Assembly: GCA_038093975.1 (NCBI GenBank) | Contig: JBBPTG010000019.1 | Coordinates: forward strand, 214,188-278,187 | DNA: 64,000 nt | From: Chalciporus piperatus | Lineage: Eukaryota > Basidiomycota > Agaricomycetes > Boletales > Boletaceae | Reading direction: 5' to 3' | Shown here: positions 29,982 through 40,941 of the stretch, in pieces | Position numbering within the stretch: the stretch's first letter is position 1 | Layout: each line of letters starts with the position of its first letter | Made by a program: the position numbers and the translations under genes | Notes under the pieces: generated by a model | Told to the model about the DNA's origin: nothing | Database searches by the model: none | The model's input: only the letters and a program-made list of their open reading frames with translations

Positions 29982-32900
29982 CTAGTACAACGTCTGATAG
30001 GAATACTTACTAGACCAATTATTCAAAAGGAAGGTAGAACAAGTGTCTAAAACAATATCACCAGTCCAATCGGCAGAACGCTCATCATCAGTAACATGCG
30101 GAATTAGTTGACAACTCTGCCTAATGGTTTTGAGAGGGATAATGTCACCGGGAATGGTAGGAGCCAAGTTTGAGATATTTGGAGGAAGAGAAGGTTTAGT
30201 AACTCTATACATGTTGTGGAACTTGCCTGGTGACGCCGAATGCTTATACCACTCTACGTATGCCAATGGTTCTTTTGGCCAGGTATCAGGCGCCTGAGTC
30301 AAAAGAGAAAGGGAGGAGGGAAGTTTGAAAATAACTCGCAAACGTCCTATTCGCATTCCTTTGAAAGCAAGATGTCAGATTGTTGGGTACAAATTCAAAA
30401 CAGATACTATACTTACCTTGCAAACCTGTAGTCTCTGCATCGCTGGTATAAGCCACGACAACGGTATCAAACCTGCCTGGCTTGGCTTTGATGGAATCTA
30501 TCCCCTCTGTACCATCAACGTCGTTACCGAGTACGTCGAGAGCGAACTTGCAGGTATGCCAAATGTCCAGTTTGTCGAATGGAAGATGGGCAAATGGAAT
30601 GTTGCGGCGGGGAAGAGCTTCATCAGCGGGTAGAAGGGAGTTGAGATAGGTTCGAAGATGATGAGGGAATGAGGGAGCGTGATGGTTCTTTTGGATGCTA
30701 TTGATAGTTTGGCCTGGGACGGCTGGCTGACGAGCGATCACCACGCCAGCTCCAGAAGTTTTTGGATTGAGTGGTTCCTCCCGATCATCCTGAAGGTCGT
30801 CTTGAGTCCTGTATTCGACGTAGCCCTGGAAAAGACTGATTTTCTCTTGTCGCTCCAGCCACCGGGTCATTTGTGGAACTTCATTTCTGAAGTTGGAGGC
30901 TCGCCAGCCTTCCTTGGCCATGTCTATATGGAAGCGCTCGAAAGCTTCCGTGTTGTAGTTGTCCGTGGTTCCGAAGTATCGAATAGAGTCGGCGTAATGC
31001 ACGAGAGAATGGAACTTGGGGATATTGAAATGTTCTCGATGCCCAGCCCATTTTCCCCAGCGAGGAAAATCTCTTTATTCTCGTGGAAGAGACTGAGCGA
31101 TTCCTCCATCCATTGGAGGGAATCATCGTCGTGGGTGGGGTATTGGGCTATGTATATGAAGTCGAGGAGGGCGCGGTAGGAGGTGATGACCTGGGAGGGG
31201 ACTTTACCGACCAGGACGCCCAAGAGAATGCGGGCCATGTCCTTTCTTTCTTTGCCAGCGATTTGAGACAGTTTGGACCACCCATTGGTAAAGTGACGAA
31301 CGCCGAAACAAGGAGGGAGAGTGCGGATTCGAGAATCGAGCTCCTTGGTGTCCATGAGACTGGTGCACCAGGAGGTGAGGTACTTGACGATCCCATGGTA
31401 TAGTTGGTGGAGAACGTCGGGCGTGATGGAAAGATGAATGTCGCAGAGAGGGAATCCGTCCCAGAAAGGTCGACTGACCCCACCAGACAGCAGCGCAGCT
31501 TTGCAAAGGTCCAGGTAATTGGAATTGGACGTGGCCTGTGCCATGGCGTTCCTTATGGTATCGGCAGTAGATTTCTGAGTGCGAGGTGGTCCAGGAACTC
31601 TCTCTTCCAGCTCATCCTCTGTGACGAGACACTTGGCGCATGTCCCGTACTTGGCGCAGGTCACCAGACACTGCTCGGGATAGTCGGCGACGTACGCAGC
31701 GAGGATTGGATGAACTCGCCTGACTTTCCCATCTCCTCCCGCTATCTCCACTCCTTTCTTCCCTGCCTCTATCAGTGGCTCCAATATCAACCTCATCGAC
31801 TCATGGAATAGCTGTTGAACGCGCGCCGACTGTTCTTTCTTTGTCAAGTCCTTGCCGACAATCTTGCTGATGGAGAGATAGCCGATGAGGACGCATGCAT
31901 TTTCGCTAGGCTTGCGTCGAAGGGCGCGAGGAATGTTGCCCAGCGTCAGATACACCGGATATGCCATTTTCCCCCCAGAAAACTGCGTAAGCTGCGTCTT
32001 ATCGGTTGAGATGATGACGGGGGCAACGCAGGAGTGCTCAGGTAACCGTTTCTGAGACAACTGTCAGTGACGGGGAAAACTGATGCGGATTAGACTTACC
32101 TGGACTGCTGCCCACCAATCCCCGGTCCACATCTCATGGTATATTCTCTTCTTCTTGGACGAGTTGGTGAAAATCTGTTTAGGCCTGTAGACGATGTCCT
32201 TCGCATGTGCTGGATTTCCCAATAAAGTCTTGACCGCATCGATGACGTCCCGATAGTGTATCGTGTGTCTGGCCTCAGGATCAGATTGATACCATAGCTC
32301 GCGAGTGGTCCATTTGACGCGAGGCGGAATCTCGTCCACTATCTTGTGCAACTTCCTGGTGTTATGGAATGAGAGACCCAGACTTTTCACAACCTATCCG
32401 TCTGAGTCAGTTATTGCAATGAACGAGTCCACGATTGAAACGCACCCCTGGAATGGCTAGCAGTCGATCCAATGACTTGTGGCCCACCCCTTCTTGAACT
32501 GCCCATCGAGCGATCCTCCAGTCCAGCTCAGAGGCGAATGGTGTAAACTTGGCAGCATCCGAGTCGCCAGGGCCCTCATCCATCAGGGCGTCTCCGTCAG
32601 CATCTTCCTTTCCAAACAATTTCCGCCACTTCTCATGCAACGTCTCGTCCATTCGGATCACGGTCCCCGCACGAGGAAATAGGTCTTCTTCGAAACGTTC
32701 ATCTATTTCCTCCGTTTGTCGTTGGTTGGAAGGTCCTGCGTGCGGCTCTGAGTCGCCGTCCAAGTCCAAGGGGACCAACTCATAGAGCTGGTCATGGAAA
32801 TCCTCTATAATCTCCCTCGGGTTTTCTTGCCAGTCAGCAGCTTGATGGGGGAGAACTTGAACTGGGCGATCTACCTCCACCTCCTCGGTCTGCAGTTCTT

Positions 32901-33069
32901 CGTCTGCTAGGCTACCTAGTGCAGCCGTTTTACCTTTCTTGTATTCTCGACAGCGACGTGCTGAGCTCATGTGGGCTAACAAGCCCTGAGTGGTCTTGAG
33001 GCGTTTGGAACATACCGGACAGGTATATGGGTCTTCTTTAACATTGAGAGCATTGAGAAGAGTCTGCAT
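29982..33069 (-). pseudogene. Plavaka-type transposase, four exons, one frameshift
   Basis: DNA transposase of the fungal Plavaka group. Exons by hand: 33069-32446, 32393-32100, 32060-30417 and 30358-29982, with introns of 52, 39 and 58 bp (GTGCGT..ATAG, GTAAGT..ACAG, GTAAGT..AAAG). The N-terminus has a C2H2 finger (CPVCSKRLKTTQGLLAHM..RRC), followed by an acidic segment and the family blocks FASELDWRIARWAVQEGVG, YHEMWTGDWWAAVQ, STDKTQLTQFSG, YPVYLTLGNIPRALRRKPS, YVADYPEQCLVTCAKYGTC and RPFWDGFPLCDIH..TPDVLHQLYHG. After GENGLG (near 31040) the frame changes by one base to HFNIPKFHSLVHYADSI, which continues to the normal C-terminus. Start chosen at MQTLLNAL before the finger. The terminal inverted repeats were not identified. 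A single indel suggests recent death or a sequence error. Confidence 0.85.
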
Positions 33070-33389
33070 CGTGGTCTCTGGTAAAGGAAGATGTAAGATC
33101 AGTGATGCGCGCCCACCTGGGGAAATGTGAGAGTCATAGAACGGCGACAAAAAAGGACACCTGCGGCTGGCCAGGACCTGACAAAGCTGAGCCCAAATGA
33201 CAAGAAAAGTAATGAGTCCTTGATTCCATAGCGATGTCTGTAGCGAACACGGTTCCACACTACCGAGGATATAACGACGAGTCACGACCCAGTCAATCCG
33301 ATGAACAACGATAAACTGAAAGGATAAAGAAGGCATAAGAGACCGTGAAAATGAACATCAAAGGAACTGGAGTCTGGAGCCAATACTCT

Positions 33390-36325
33390 TTATTTTCCTC
33401 CCGACGGCCCAGCTCCCTTCGTCTGGTCACTACGACTTCGCTTCGTATTGCCTCTGCCCGATGGCGGTTTCAAAGTACGCTTCAAAGAACTACGTGCCCC
33501 CGTCTTCGTCTTCGAGGTTAGCTGTGAGTGGCGTCGAGGGCCAGCCGGAAGGCTTATGACCTCAGTGAAGTGGCCATTGTACTCCTTGCGAGCCGTTGTC
33601 TCTTCCGCATTGTGCGGGCGATCGTGGTGAGCACTTTGGGCCTGGTACATCTGGTACAAAATGTCCATGAATTTCTTGTGGGTAATGAGATCCTCAGGCG
33701 TTGATTTCGTGGGTCGGAAGTAAGCCCAGAGTTTCTTCATTCCTTCAACAAACTCAGGGCCACCGGGTCCTTCGGCGAAGTAGGGGCTGATAGGATTAAT
33801 GACCGTATCCTCATTGGCCAGTTTTCTCCATTCGTGAACACCCACGGCAGTGAGCTGGAGTGATTCTGAGTCTACCGCCCACGTAGGAACTGCAACACTG
33901 CGACTATCTTGACCGTAGAGACAGGGAGCCTGAAAAGGTTCCTTTGAGGGCTTATTGGTTGTATGGTTTATAGCCTGAGGTGGCATACTCATGTCGGTGG
34001 CAGTGGTCATGGTGGTTGTGGTGGACGCAGTGGTGGCGGCGGTGGCAGAGGTGGCAGAGGTGGTGGTGGGCGCAGAGGTGGTGGTAGACGCAGAGGTGGT
34101 GGCAGGAGTCAACTTGAAGGGAGTAGAACCCCATGCCCTTTTCTTCCCATAGGGGCCAGATATATTGACGCATAGCTCCCACAAGACCCAAAAGAAGGAT
34201 TCCAGATCGTGCTGCACTTGGTGCTTCACTGTAGCCTCGGACTTCATAACTCGAGCAAAAAGGAGCGAAGTTGCCATGTAGGGATAGGTACCCTGGAAAT
34301 ACGCTGAGCGAGATCAAGGGCTTGGATCAGGAGATCTCACCGTCACGAAGCCTTCTTTTCCCTGCCTGTTCTCCCCTCCGCCACTCTGCTTGGATACATC
34401 CTGTCCAGACCCCCAATCGCCCATCATACCGGGGCGCCGAAGGTATTCCCCATTCTCTTTCCACTCAGGCACTGCATGAGCAGGAAGTGCAGCAACCCGG
34501 ATCCAAATATTGCCCCTGCTGACGTCGCAATGAAGAATATTTTTTCGCAAGCCATTATAGTGACCTGTATTTAGGAGTTAGTGCCTCTTCCGCCAGCAAT
34601 GGTATGAACACCTTACCGACGAGAGCGCCCATGAAAGCTAATAAAAACTCCCGACGACAAGAAAAGTGCTCGATCAGAATGCCACAGGTGCGGGACACAA
34701 CGAGGATGTGCGAGCGTGATTCTACTTGCAATGGACTTCTGTCCTCTGTCCAAAATCTTTGTGCAATATGGGAAGTCATGTCGAGTTTGTCAGGCGGCCT
34801 CTCGTATGTCCGGTCACCGTCGGGATAGGGAGGCTGGGGGTTTGGATATTGAATTCGCTGCCATTCACATGTGATAGGAATGCCGGGAAGATGGATTTGG
34901 TCGTCCCATTCGTGAGCTACTGGCAGACAGTCCTGGAAAATCCCGTATTTATCCTCAGGACCAAAAATCGCTTTCTCGTCCTCAGGAATGTCCACAGGAA
35001 TGCGAGTGTTGAGCAGGTGATTAATGTCAATGTCGTCTAGCCAGTCAGCTAGAGGCCAACACTCCTTCAACATGGCTTGTTGTTGCGTAATTTGCTGGCC
35101 AATGTGAAATTTGCCCTCGCAAAGGGTCACAACTGTGCCCTTGCCTTCCATGCCTTGGGCTTGGAAGATCGGGCGAATAGTGGCCAATGTGAGCTCCTCA
35201 AGCCCGTCTAGGACCTCAGCATCGACGTCTGTATCAGAAGGATTTGGGAGTGGGGCATCCCGCTCGGCAACGCAGGGTAGAGGTATGGTCACGGTATGCT
35301 GTGGTGCGGGGGATGCTACGTTGTATCGACGATTGAACCCCGTCCATATGTCTGTTCCGTGTGAGTAGGCAGCACTAATGGTAAGCAAGATGTGGATGAA
35401 AAGGAGAGGCTCCTCGTGGATATTGAAAGGTTTGGTGAATATGGTGCATCCGCGAATGAAGCAAGCAACTGTTAAGTCGCTTCCACAAAGCGACATGCCG
35501 ACGTAGAAGCGACGGCCAAATTGGCCTGGTGTTGCCAGGCCGGCGATTTCCATCAGCTGCGAGAGCGCGGACTGTTGAAGAGTAGTGCTGGAGGCGTATT
35601 TGACCTCGCAGTACGACAAAATGCAGGCAGCAGGAGCGTAGGTGGTGTTCCCAAAGAATCGGTGCACAAGCACAACATCGGGTTTTCTGTTCTCGCTGTT
35701 TACAGCTTGAGAATGACTTCGCCATTGGAAATCACTCTCGCGGACTTCATTGTTTGCCCGGAGTGCAGCAGCAATGATCTGACAGGACTATCAGCTTTCA
35801 GTGATTTCCTGGTATCTGGCAGTCTCACATTATTAAAGGCCTCCGCGTCCACTGTTTCACTACCCGGAGTCCCTGAGTCCAACTTTGTCCAACGTGTCGT
35901 ATATAGGGATTTCTTTTGGCAGGCAGCGAGGACGCGCTGAAGGGCCAAGGATGGTACCTCACCCTGGCGCCGATATGGCTCAGGGAGAGCGACGTAAGGG
36001 AAGACACTGAGGGGTTGTACGTTGAGGTTGGCCACTGGGCCCCTCACTTCTGCATTGGTGATGGGATCAATCTCGTCGTGCTTGAATGGTTTGATGGGCA
36101 TGTTTGAAGGGCGTTGCATTGAACGGATCTTGGAGGACAATGAAAATTCAAGGTGCAGAATGGAGAAGAAAAACTTACTGTGTGGCGAGTGGTAGGCGTA
36201 TCCGCCTCTATCTTGCTGAAGGGATGCACCTCTTCGGCATTTTCCATCCTGGTTGTTGACAGCCCCACCACTGTATCCGAACACAATTCTAGTCTATTGG
36301 AGTTGCCTGACTGCTGCACCAACAA
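33390..36325 (-). pseudogene. FunK1-type fungal protein kinase, multi-exon, one frameshift
   Basis: Minus-strand gene. Exon 1 ends at HT (about 36180), and a GTAAG..CCAAG intron joins it to IRSMQRPSNMP. After GEVILK (about 35710) a one-base shift is needed to reach NSENRKPDVVLVHRFFGN, and no sensible intron fits. The kinase part then runs to 34612, a 52 bp intron with a CACTAAC branch site joins it to HYNGLRKNILHCDVSRGN (catalytic loop; Arg replaced by Cys, the catalytic Asp kept) and MGDWGSG (DFG-like), and another intron (GTGAGATC..TTCCAG) to GTYPYMATSLLF and VQHDLESFFWVLWELC, typical of FunK1. A Thr/Ser/Ala-rich tract (34000-34130) and a basic tail end the protein. Start: ATG 36325 or MENAEEVHPF at 36247. 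The next gene is divergent, 600 bp away. Confidence 0.75.
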
Positions 36326-36924
36326 GCGAGCTCAGCGAACCTGATAGGGAGCGACTCTACAGGACGGTTTTCCGTAGACGATCTCTGTGGGATCGGTGCC
36401 TTACAGGTAAAATATCAGTTCAGTGCTACAACAACTAGAACACAATTGCTTACTTTCAAACAGCAATGATAAAAAAAGGTTGGAATGTGGGCTAGGCGAT
36501 ATGACGGTGTGGGCGCAAGGGCAAGAGTCAACAGCAAAGGTGATACTCACGGGGCTTAACGTGGCACCAGCACCCTACAAGCCCCATGTGGACGCGTCAT
36601 ACGGTTGACGGCTTGACAGCTCACTTGTTACCGAAAGGTATTGGGCGGAGATGAAGCTGTGAAATGGTTCGTCGTCCACCTATGATAGTGCAGCAAATTA
36701 CTTACTGACTTGCTAATGTGCATTGAGGATGTTTGGGTTGGGCGGGTAGGGTAAGCGTGTGCGATAGAAGCGCACGGCCCAGCAACCCCATCCACTGCAG
36801 TTGTGTGCGTGTGTGTGCTCGGCTAACCAGCTCTTCCAGAGAAAAGTTGGTGACCCAGGTGAGTTCAGCCGTGCGAGTTGGTCGCACACGCTTAGAGCTC
36901 GGCTAACTCTTCCACTTCCACAGC
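36326..36924. promoter_or_regulatory. Shared upstream region of two divergent genes
   Basis: A 600 bp interval between the kinase start (minus) and the oxygenase-like gene (plus). It contains short pyrimidine-rich stretches but no clear TATA box or repeat. A bidirectional promoter is an inference from layout only. Confidence 0.4.
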
Positions 36925-39517
36925 ATGAGCATGCAGGCATTTTACTTTAATCCTGCCGAGGTCAGAGTACTTTTGGAAGGTCTCAGCTCTTTATCTCCCT
37001 CTCCACTTTCGGCTGAGCTTCAGGAGCGGCTCAGTAATGAAATCAGCACCCAATTCGAAACAACGCCCGATCAAAATGCACAGCACAGCGAACCGGACGG
37101 GGACTCGGAGCCGGAGCACGCTCAGGCTGAACGCGAGAGGGGTTCTCCTTGCCATCGGAATGGTTTGGTGATAGCGGTTCAGCCGCAGTGGCAGGCCAGG
37201 AGCTATGTAGGCCAGTCATCCTGTATTGGTGCTAACTCATTGCTGTCTGCGCTCGCTGCATCCCATTTCTCTTCGGCGACCTACAATCCCCGCCCGTGGC
37301 TCCAGTCCATTCGTGATGCCGCTACACACGCCATCCGCAAAGCTCCCGATCATGACTCCGAGTCGGACCCACTGGCAATGATAGTCTGGCGTTGTGTGTC
37401 CCTCAGAAGCAAGGACGTTGGGACTGCTTTCATCGCCATGTTGTCCCTCATCCAGCTGGCATTTAATTGTGAAAGGTAAGTATTCTATTCTATTCTAGTC
37501 TTTTTTCAACAGACTGATTCATGTCCTTTCAGAATATGTTCCGAGTCTGCCGGCCCTACATCGCTCAACCAGTTGCATGAGCAACGTATTGCCCACCTAC
37601 CATATGCTCCAGCAGCACGAACATTCACGGAGTGGATTGCGTTCGGCAAGCGATTCGCCCGGCTTGCTGCAGGCGGTACTACCTACCTTCTGGTTCTCAT
37701 CGCTGGCCTAAACCTCCGCTTCGAAGTCTCCAAGACCACCCACCAGATTGCATATTCCGCTGGAGAGATGTTGAGAAAACCTAGCATGGCCAAACCCGGT
37801 GAGTATCTCCTTGGATGTGGAACGCCATTGATGTCCTGACTCTGGGTGTGTTTTAGCATTAAGACAGCTCATCATCGCTTCCATAATCCCCACTATCGCC
37901 CAAATGCGCAAAGAACTTCCGCTTATGCTGGAGCTAAACAACCTGGGTCTGGTGGACGGTGGAGATTTGAATGTATCAGATAGACTGTTCGACAGTCTGC
38001 GGCAGGAGTAAGTTGATCGATTTGTCCACGATAAGAAGCAGGCTCACGAGGTAACTTCAATAGAGCTTTTGTATTACCGAAGCGCAGCAAGCTGAGTGCT
38101 TGGGCGGCATGCACGGCTGAGGTCAATGTGGATGTGGCCGTTCTTGTACTATCCCACGAAGTTCTGCAAGGTCTATCACCTGTCCAAGTGTTACAATCCG
38201 GCAGTTCCTTCTCTACACATCCGTTGCCAACGCCGAAACCAACACCGACGCCTTCATCGCCAGGATCTCCTCAGATGCGCCCCTCCCCTCTCCCGGACCT
38301 GCAGTTTCCGGTCATCAAGATGCCGACTACATTTGATCCCAAGTCCTCCGTCAATCGACTCAATCCATGCAGTGCCAAGCATCGAGCCCGAAACGCGATC
38401 TGGACAGATATGCAAAGAGAGGCGGCAGCTAAGGGAACAGCAGTCCGGGATCCGCTGCACCTCGCGACCCTAGTAAGTAGGCTCAGTTGGGAGTCGATTG
38501 CTAGGTGTTAAACCCCCTTCGTTCCAAGCTGGAGGACTTCTACCCCAAGGGCTATAAGAAGCAGCCCAATGAATACATCTGCATTCCAACGACCTCTTTC
38601 GAAGGGTAAGTGAATTATATGACTCACCTGTACTCTCTAACGCTGAACATCAGAGCACTTGACATACGCAACGGTGATGGAAGCCTGATGGTTTTCATTT
38701 GTAACGCCATGCCCATGCGGCTAAAAGAAAATCTTGCGGCCAAACTCTCCGCCTGTCTGGACGATGACAATCTTTGGCAACACCGCAACAGCAGAGATGG
38801 CGCACCCTTCCGCTGCCTGCACTTCTCCTGGTATAATCGATACACGACCAATGTGAGTGACTAGACACTAGTATTGATCTTGACGACGGATTTTGGCTGC
38901 TTAGGGAGAAGGAACACCGAGTGCTGTCCACCCTCATGAGCTTGAGCGAACGGACGTCTCGTGTACGAACACATGGCAGTTTCTGCCCTACATGTCCCGG
39001 GATTTCGACCAGAACAAACAGCTTTATGACGATCTCTCCATGGCTTTCAAAGATGTATTTGTGTGGATTGAAGACGTGGTAAGTCACATTCGTCGATAAG
39101 GATAAACTAAAACTCTGAAACCAACAGTTACGCTTGAACCTGCCTGCAGAGTACAAGGCGATGATAGAGATCGTGGAGTCCCTTCCGGGACAGCCAGGAA
39201 GTCTGGTCTCGCCGTTCATTTCATTCGTGCTCAATATCAACGTGTGCACGCAAGGCCACCGCGACGTCGGCGACAAGAGCCTTTGCCTGGTACTTGCCAT
39301 TGGCAATTTCATTGGCGGTGGGCTTGCCCTCAAAGAGCCGGGTTTGGTGGTAGAGATGGGAAATGGGGATTTCGCGGCCTTCCGGTCTGACAGCACAACC
39401 CACTTGAATCTCTACTACGAGGGCACTAGGGCATCATTCGTGTTTCAAAGCGATCGGGCGTTTGATCGGTGGAAGGAGAACAAGAACGGTTGGTCCTTCA
39501 GCGACTTTTTCCACTAG
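36925..39517 (+). CDS. TET/JBP-like 2-oxoglutarate/Fe(II) oxygenase-domain protein, 8 exons, 746 aa
   Basis: Exons 36925-37475, 37533-37798, 37857-38007, 38064-38472, 38505-38605, 38654-38852, 38905-39078 and 39128-39517 join to 2241 bases, exactly in frame, with GT..AG introns of 32-58 bp. The C-terminal exon has an Fe(II)-binding HRD (H661, D663) in NINVCTQGHRDVGDKS, then GNFIGGGLAL, a distal His in STTHLNL (H709) and an Arg in GTRASFVF (R718) suited to 2-oxoglutarate. This is the double-stranded beta-helix arrangement of TET/JBP-type nucleic-acid base oxygenases. The N-terminal 400 residues are hydrophilic with an alpha-helical block (ARTFTEWIAFGKRFARLAAGG) and a Pro/Thr-rich linker. No lesion is seen. 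Substrate unknown; a related protein- or RNA-modifying oxygenase is possible. The weakest junction is the 32 bp intron at 38473. Confidence 0.7.
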
Positions 39518-39780
39518 ACTCAGAGTACTTAAGTCTAGTCCATTGTATCTTTGATGATTAATCGTTGACTTGGTGTCATTTTTTGTTTCTGTCTCAGTGA
39601 GCTAGGCGCGCGTACCTCCGATGACGCCGGAAATAGTTTTCCATTCAATACCCCTTAGGTTCCAGATCTACACTGGTCTTCTGATCGCCGTTGGGTCCAG
39701 GCCTCCCTGCATGTATAATATAACACTACGGCGAGAGTTCCCTTCATTCTTTTCTCTTCAATCCACTTCAACCCCCTCTA

Positions 39781-40234
39781 TGTTATAGTATTTAAAAACT
39801 TTTCAAACTTTTGCCTACAACGGTATTCGAACTCTGGACTTTGTCTACAACTTAGGGGTCAAGCCGGATTCATCTTAATCCGCTCCGGTAGTCCCTGTAG
39901 CATTACATAAACTATTACATAATCAGGTCACGTGACAAAGGTCCAGACTTAGATGAGTCAGCAATGATGTCATGGCCTAGACCCTAATCCGTGCCTGGTA
40001 CCTTTTCTTATCATCGTACCATTTACCTTATTTATCTTTCCCTTTGTGTTTTCCTTATTCGGCTGTTGGTCTGTGCGCACTTCTCAATAGTATATAAGTA
40101 GCCCTGTACTTATCACAGACCCCAGTCTAATCCATTTGTTGCTTCACCGCAATTAAGTTTTAGTACTCAGCATACTCCTTCGCAAGGCCTAGTGTTGCCT
40201 TAAGTCCCTGCCGTGTTGTGACTCAGTCATAACA
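39781..40234 (+). repeat. Gyp-C 5' LTR (454 bp)
   Basis: TGTTATAGTATTTAAAAAC to ACTCAGTCATAACA. It differs from the 3' LTR at only about five positions by eye. The left flank is CTCTA. Confidence 0.95.
40091..40098 (+). promoter_or_regulatory. TATA box in Gyp-C 5' LTR
   Basis: TATATAAG in AATAGTATATAAGTAGCCC, followed 60-100 bases later by the end of the LTR, as expected for the U3/R promoter. The same block recurs in the 3' LTR. Confidence 0.6.
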
Positions 40235-40941
40235 CTTGGATTAGACTTGAAAACACCGCCCGGACTCTAGGGCTAAAGAGTTGATCGTTGACCGTTGGTG
40301 TACGTGACACACTAAGAGAAAGCAACTCTACCCACTGCTGCATATACGGTTGTCCGCCGTCTAAATACGGATAAAGTTGCTGTTCCCCATAGTGCACTAG
40401 GGGCTCTTTCGTGGTTCGAGACGTCTTGGGGTCTGCGCAAGCACTAGCCCTCTGACTGTAGACACCACGCAGGTTCGTGTGATCACCTGTTGACGTCACA
40501 CATTCGCCTTTTGGCTTTTCATTTCGTTTGGGCCAGCCTTTAGTGCCCCGTCTCTGTTACCCTCAGTACTATAGTATTTTGTTCGAAGACCGGATTGGGA
40601 TCGTGCCCAATTGCGAAGGACGACAAGGGAAAAGCGCGTCGCCGCCCCCTTGGCTGAGTCATACGTAGCAACGTAAGCCGGCAGCACCGCCGAGGTACAA
40701 AAATAGAAAACAATAAAAAATAGTATCCTGTATTACGATAGCTTTTGCTGCTGCTCGAAAAAAGAAGTTCGAGAGTAGTATATGTGTAAAATCAAATCAG
40801 ATCTTGGGAAAATTCCTCAGAAGGTCTGCCGAGATTCCGATAAGCGTCGCAGGTATTACCTCCGCTCGAAAAGATATTTTCTTCGTCCTCGTGTCTGTCA
40901 TCCCCAGAGAACCTTTGGAAGATAGGGTTCAGTAAGGATAT
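40235..40941 (+). other. Gyp-C leader with presumed primer-binding site
   Basis: Non-coding 707 bp between LTR and gag. TTGGATTAGACTTGA follows the LTR by one base and would be the primer-binding site; the priming tRNA was not identified. The leader is shared by the Gyp-C2 and Gyp-C3 copies. Confidence 0.6.

Noticed and set aside
33963..34175. Plus-strand Gly/Arg-rich frame resembling an RGG protein
   Set aside because: It is the antisense of the Thr/Ser/Ala-rich tract of the kinase gene, with no start context or homologous frame beyond it.
40227..40687. Minus-strand frames in the Gyp-C leader
   Set aside because: The leader is non-coding in all three copies and the frames are not preserved between them.
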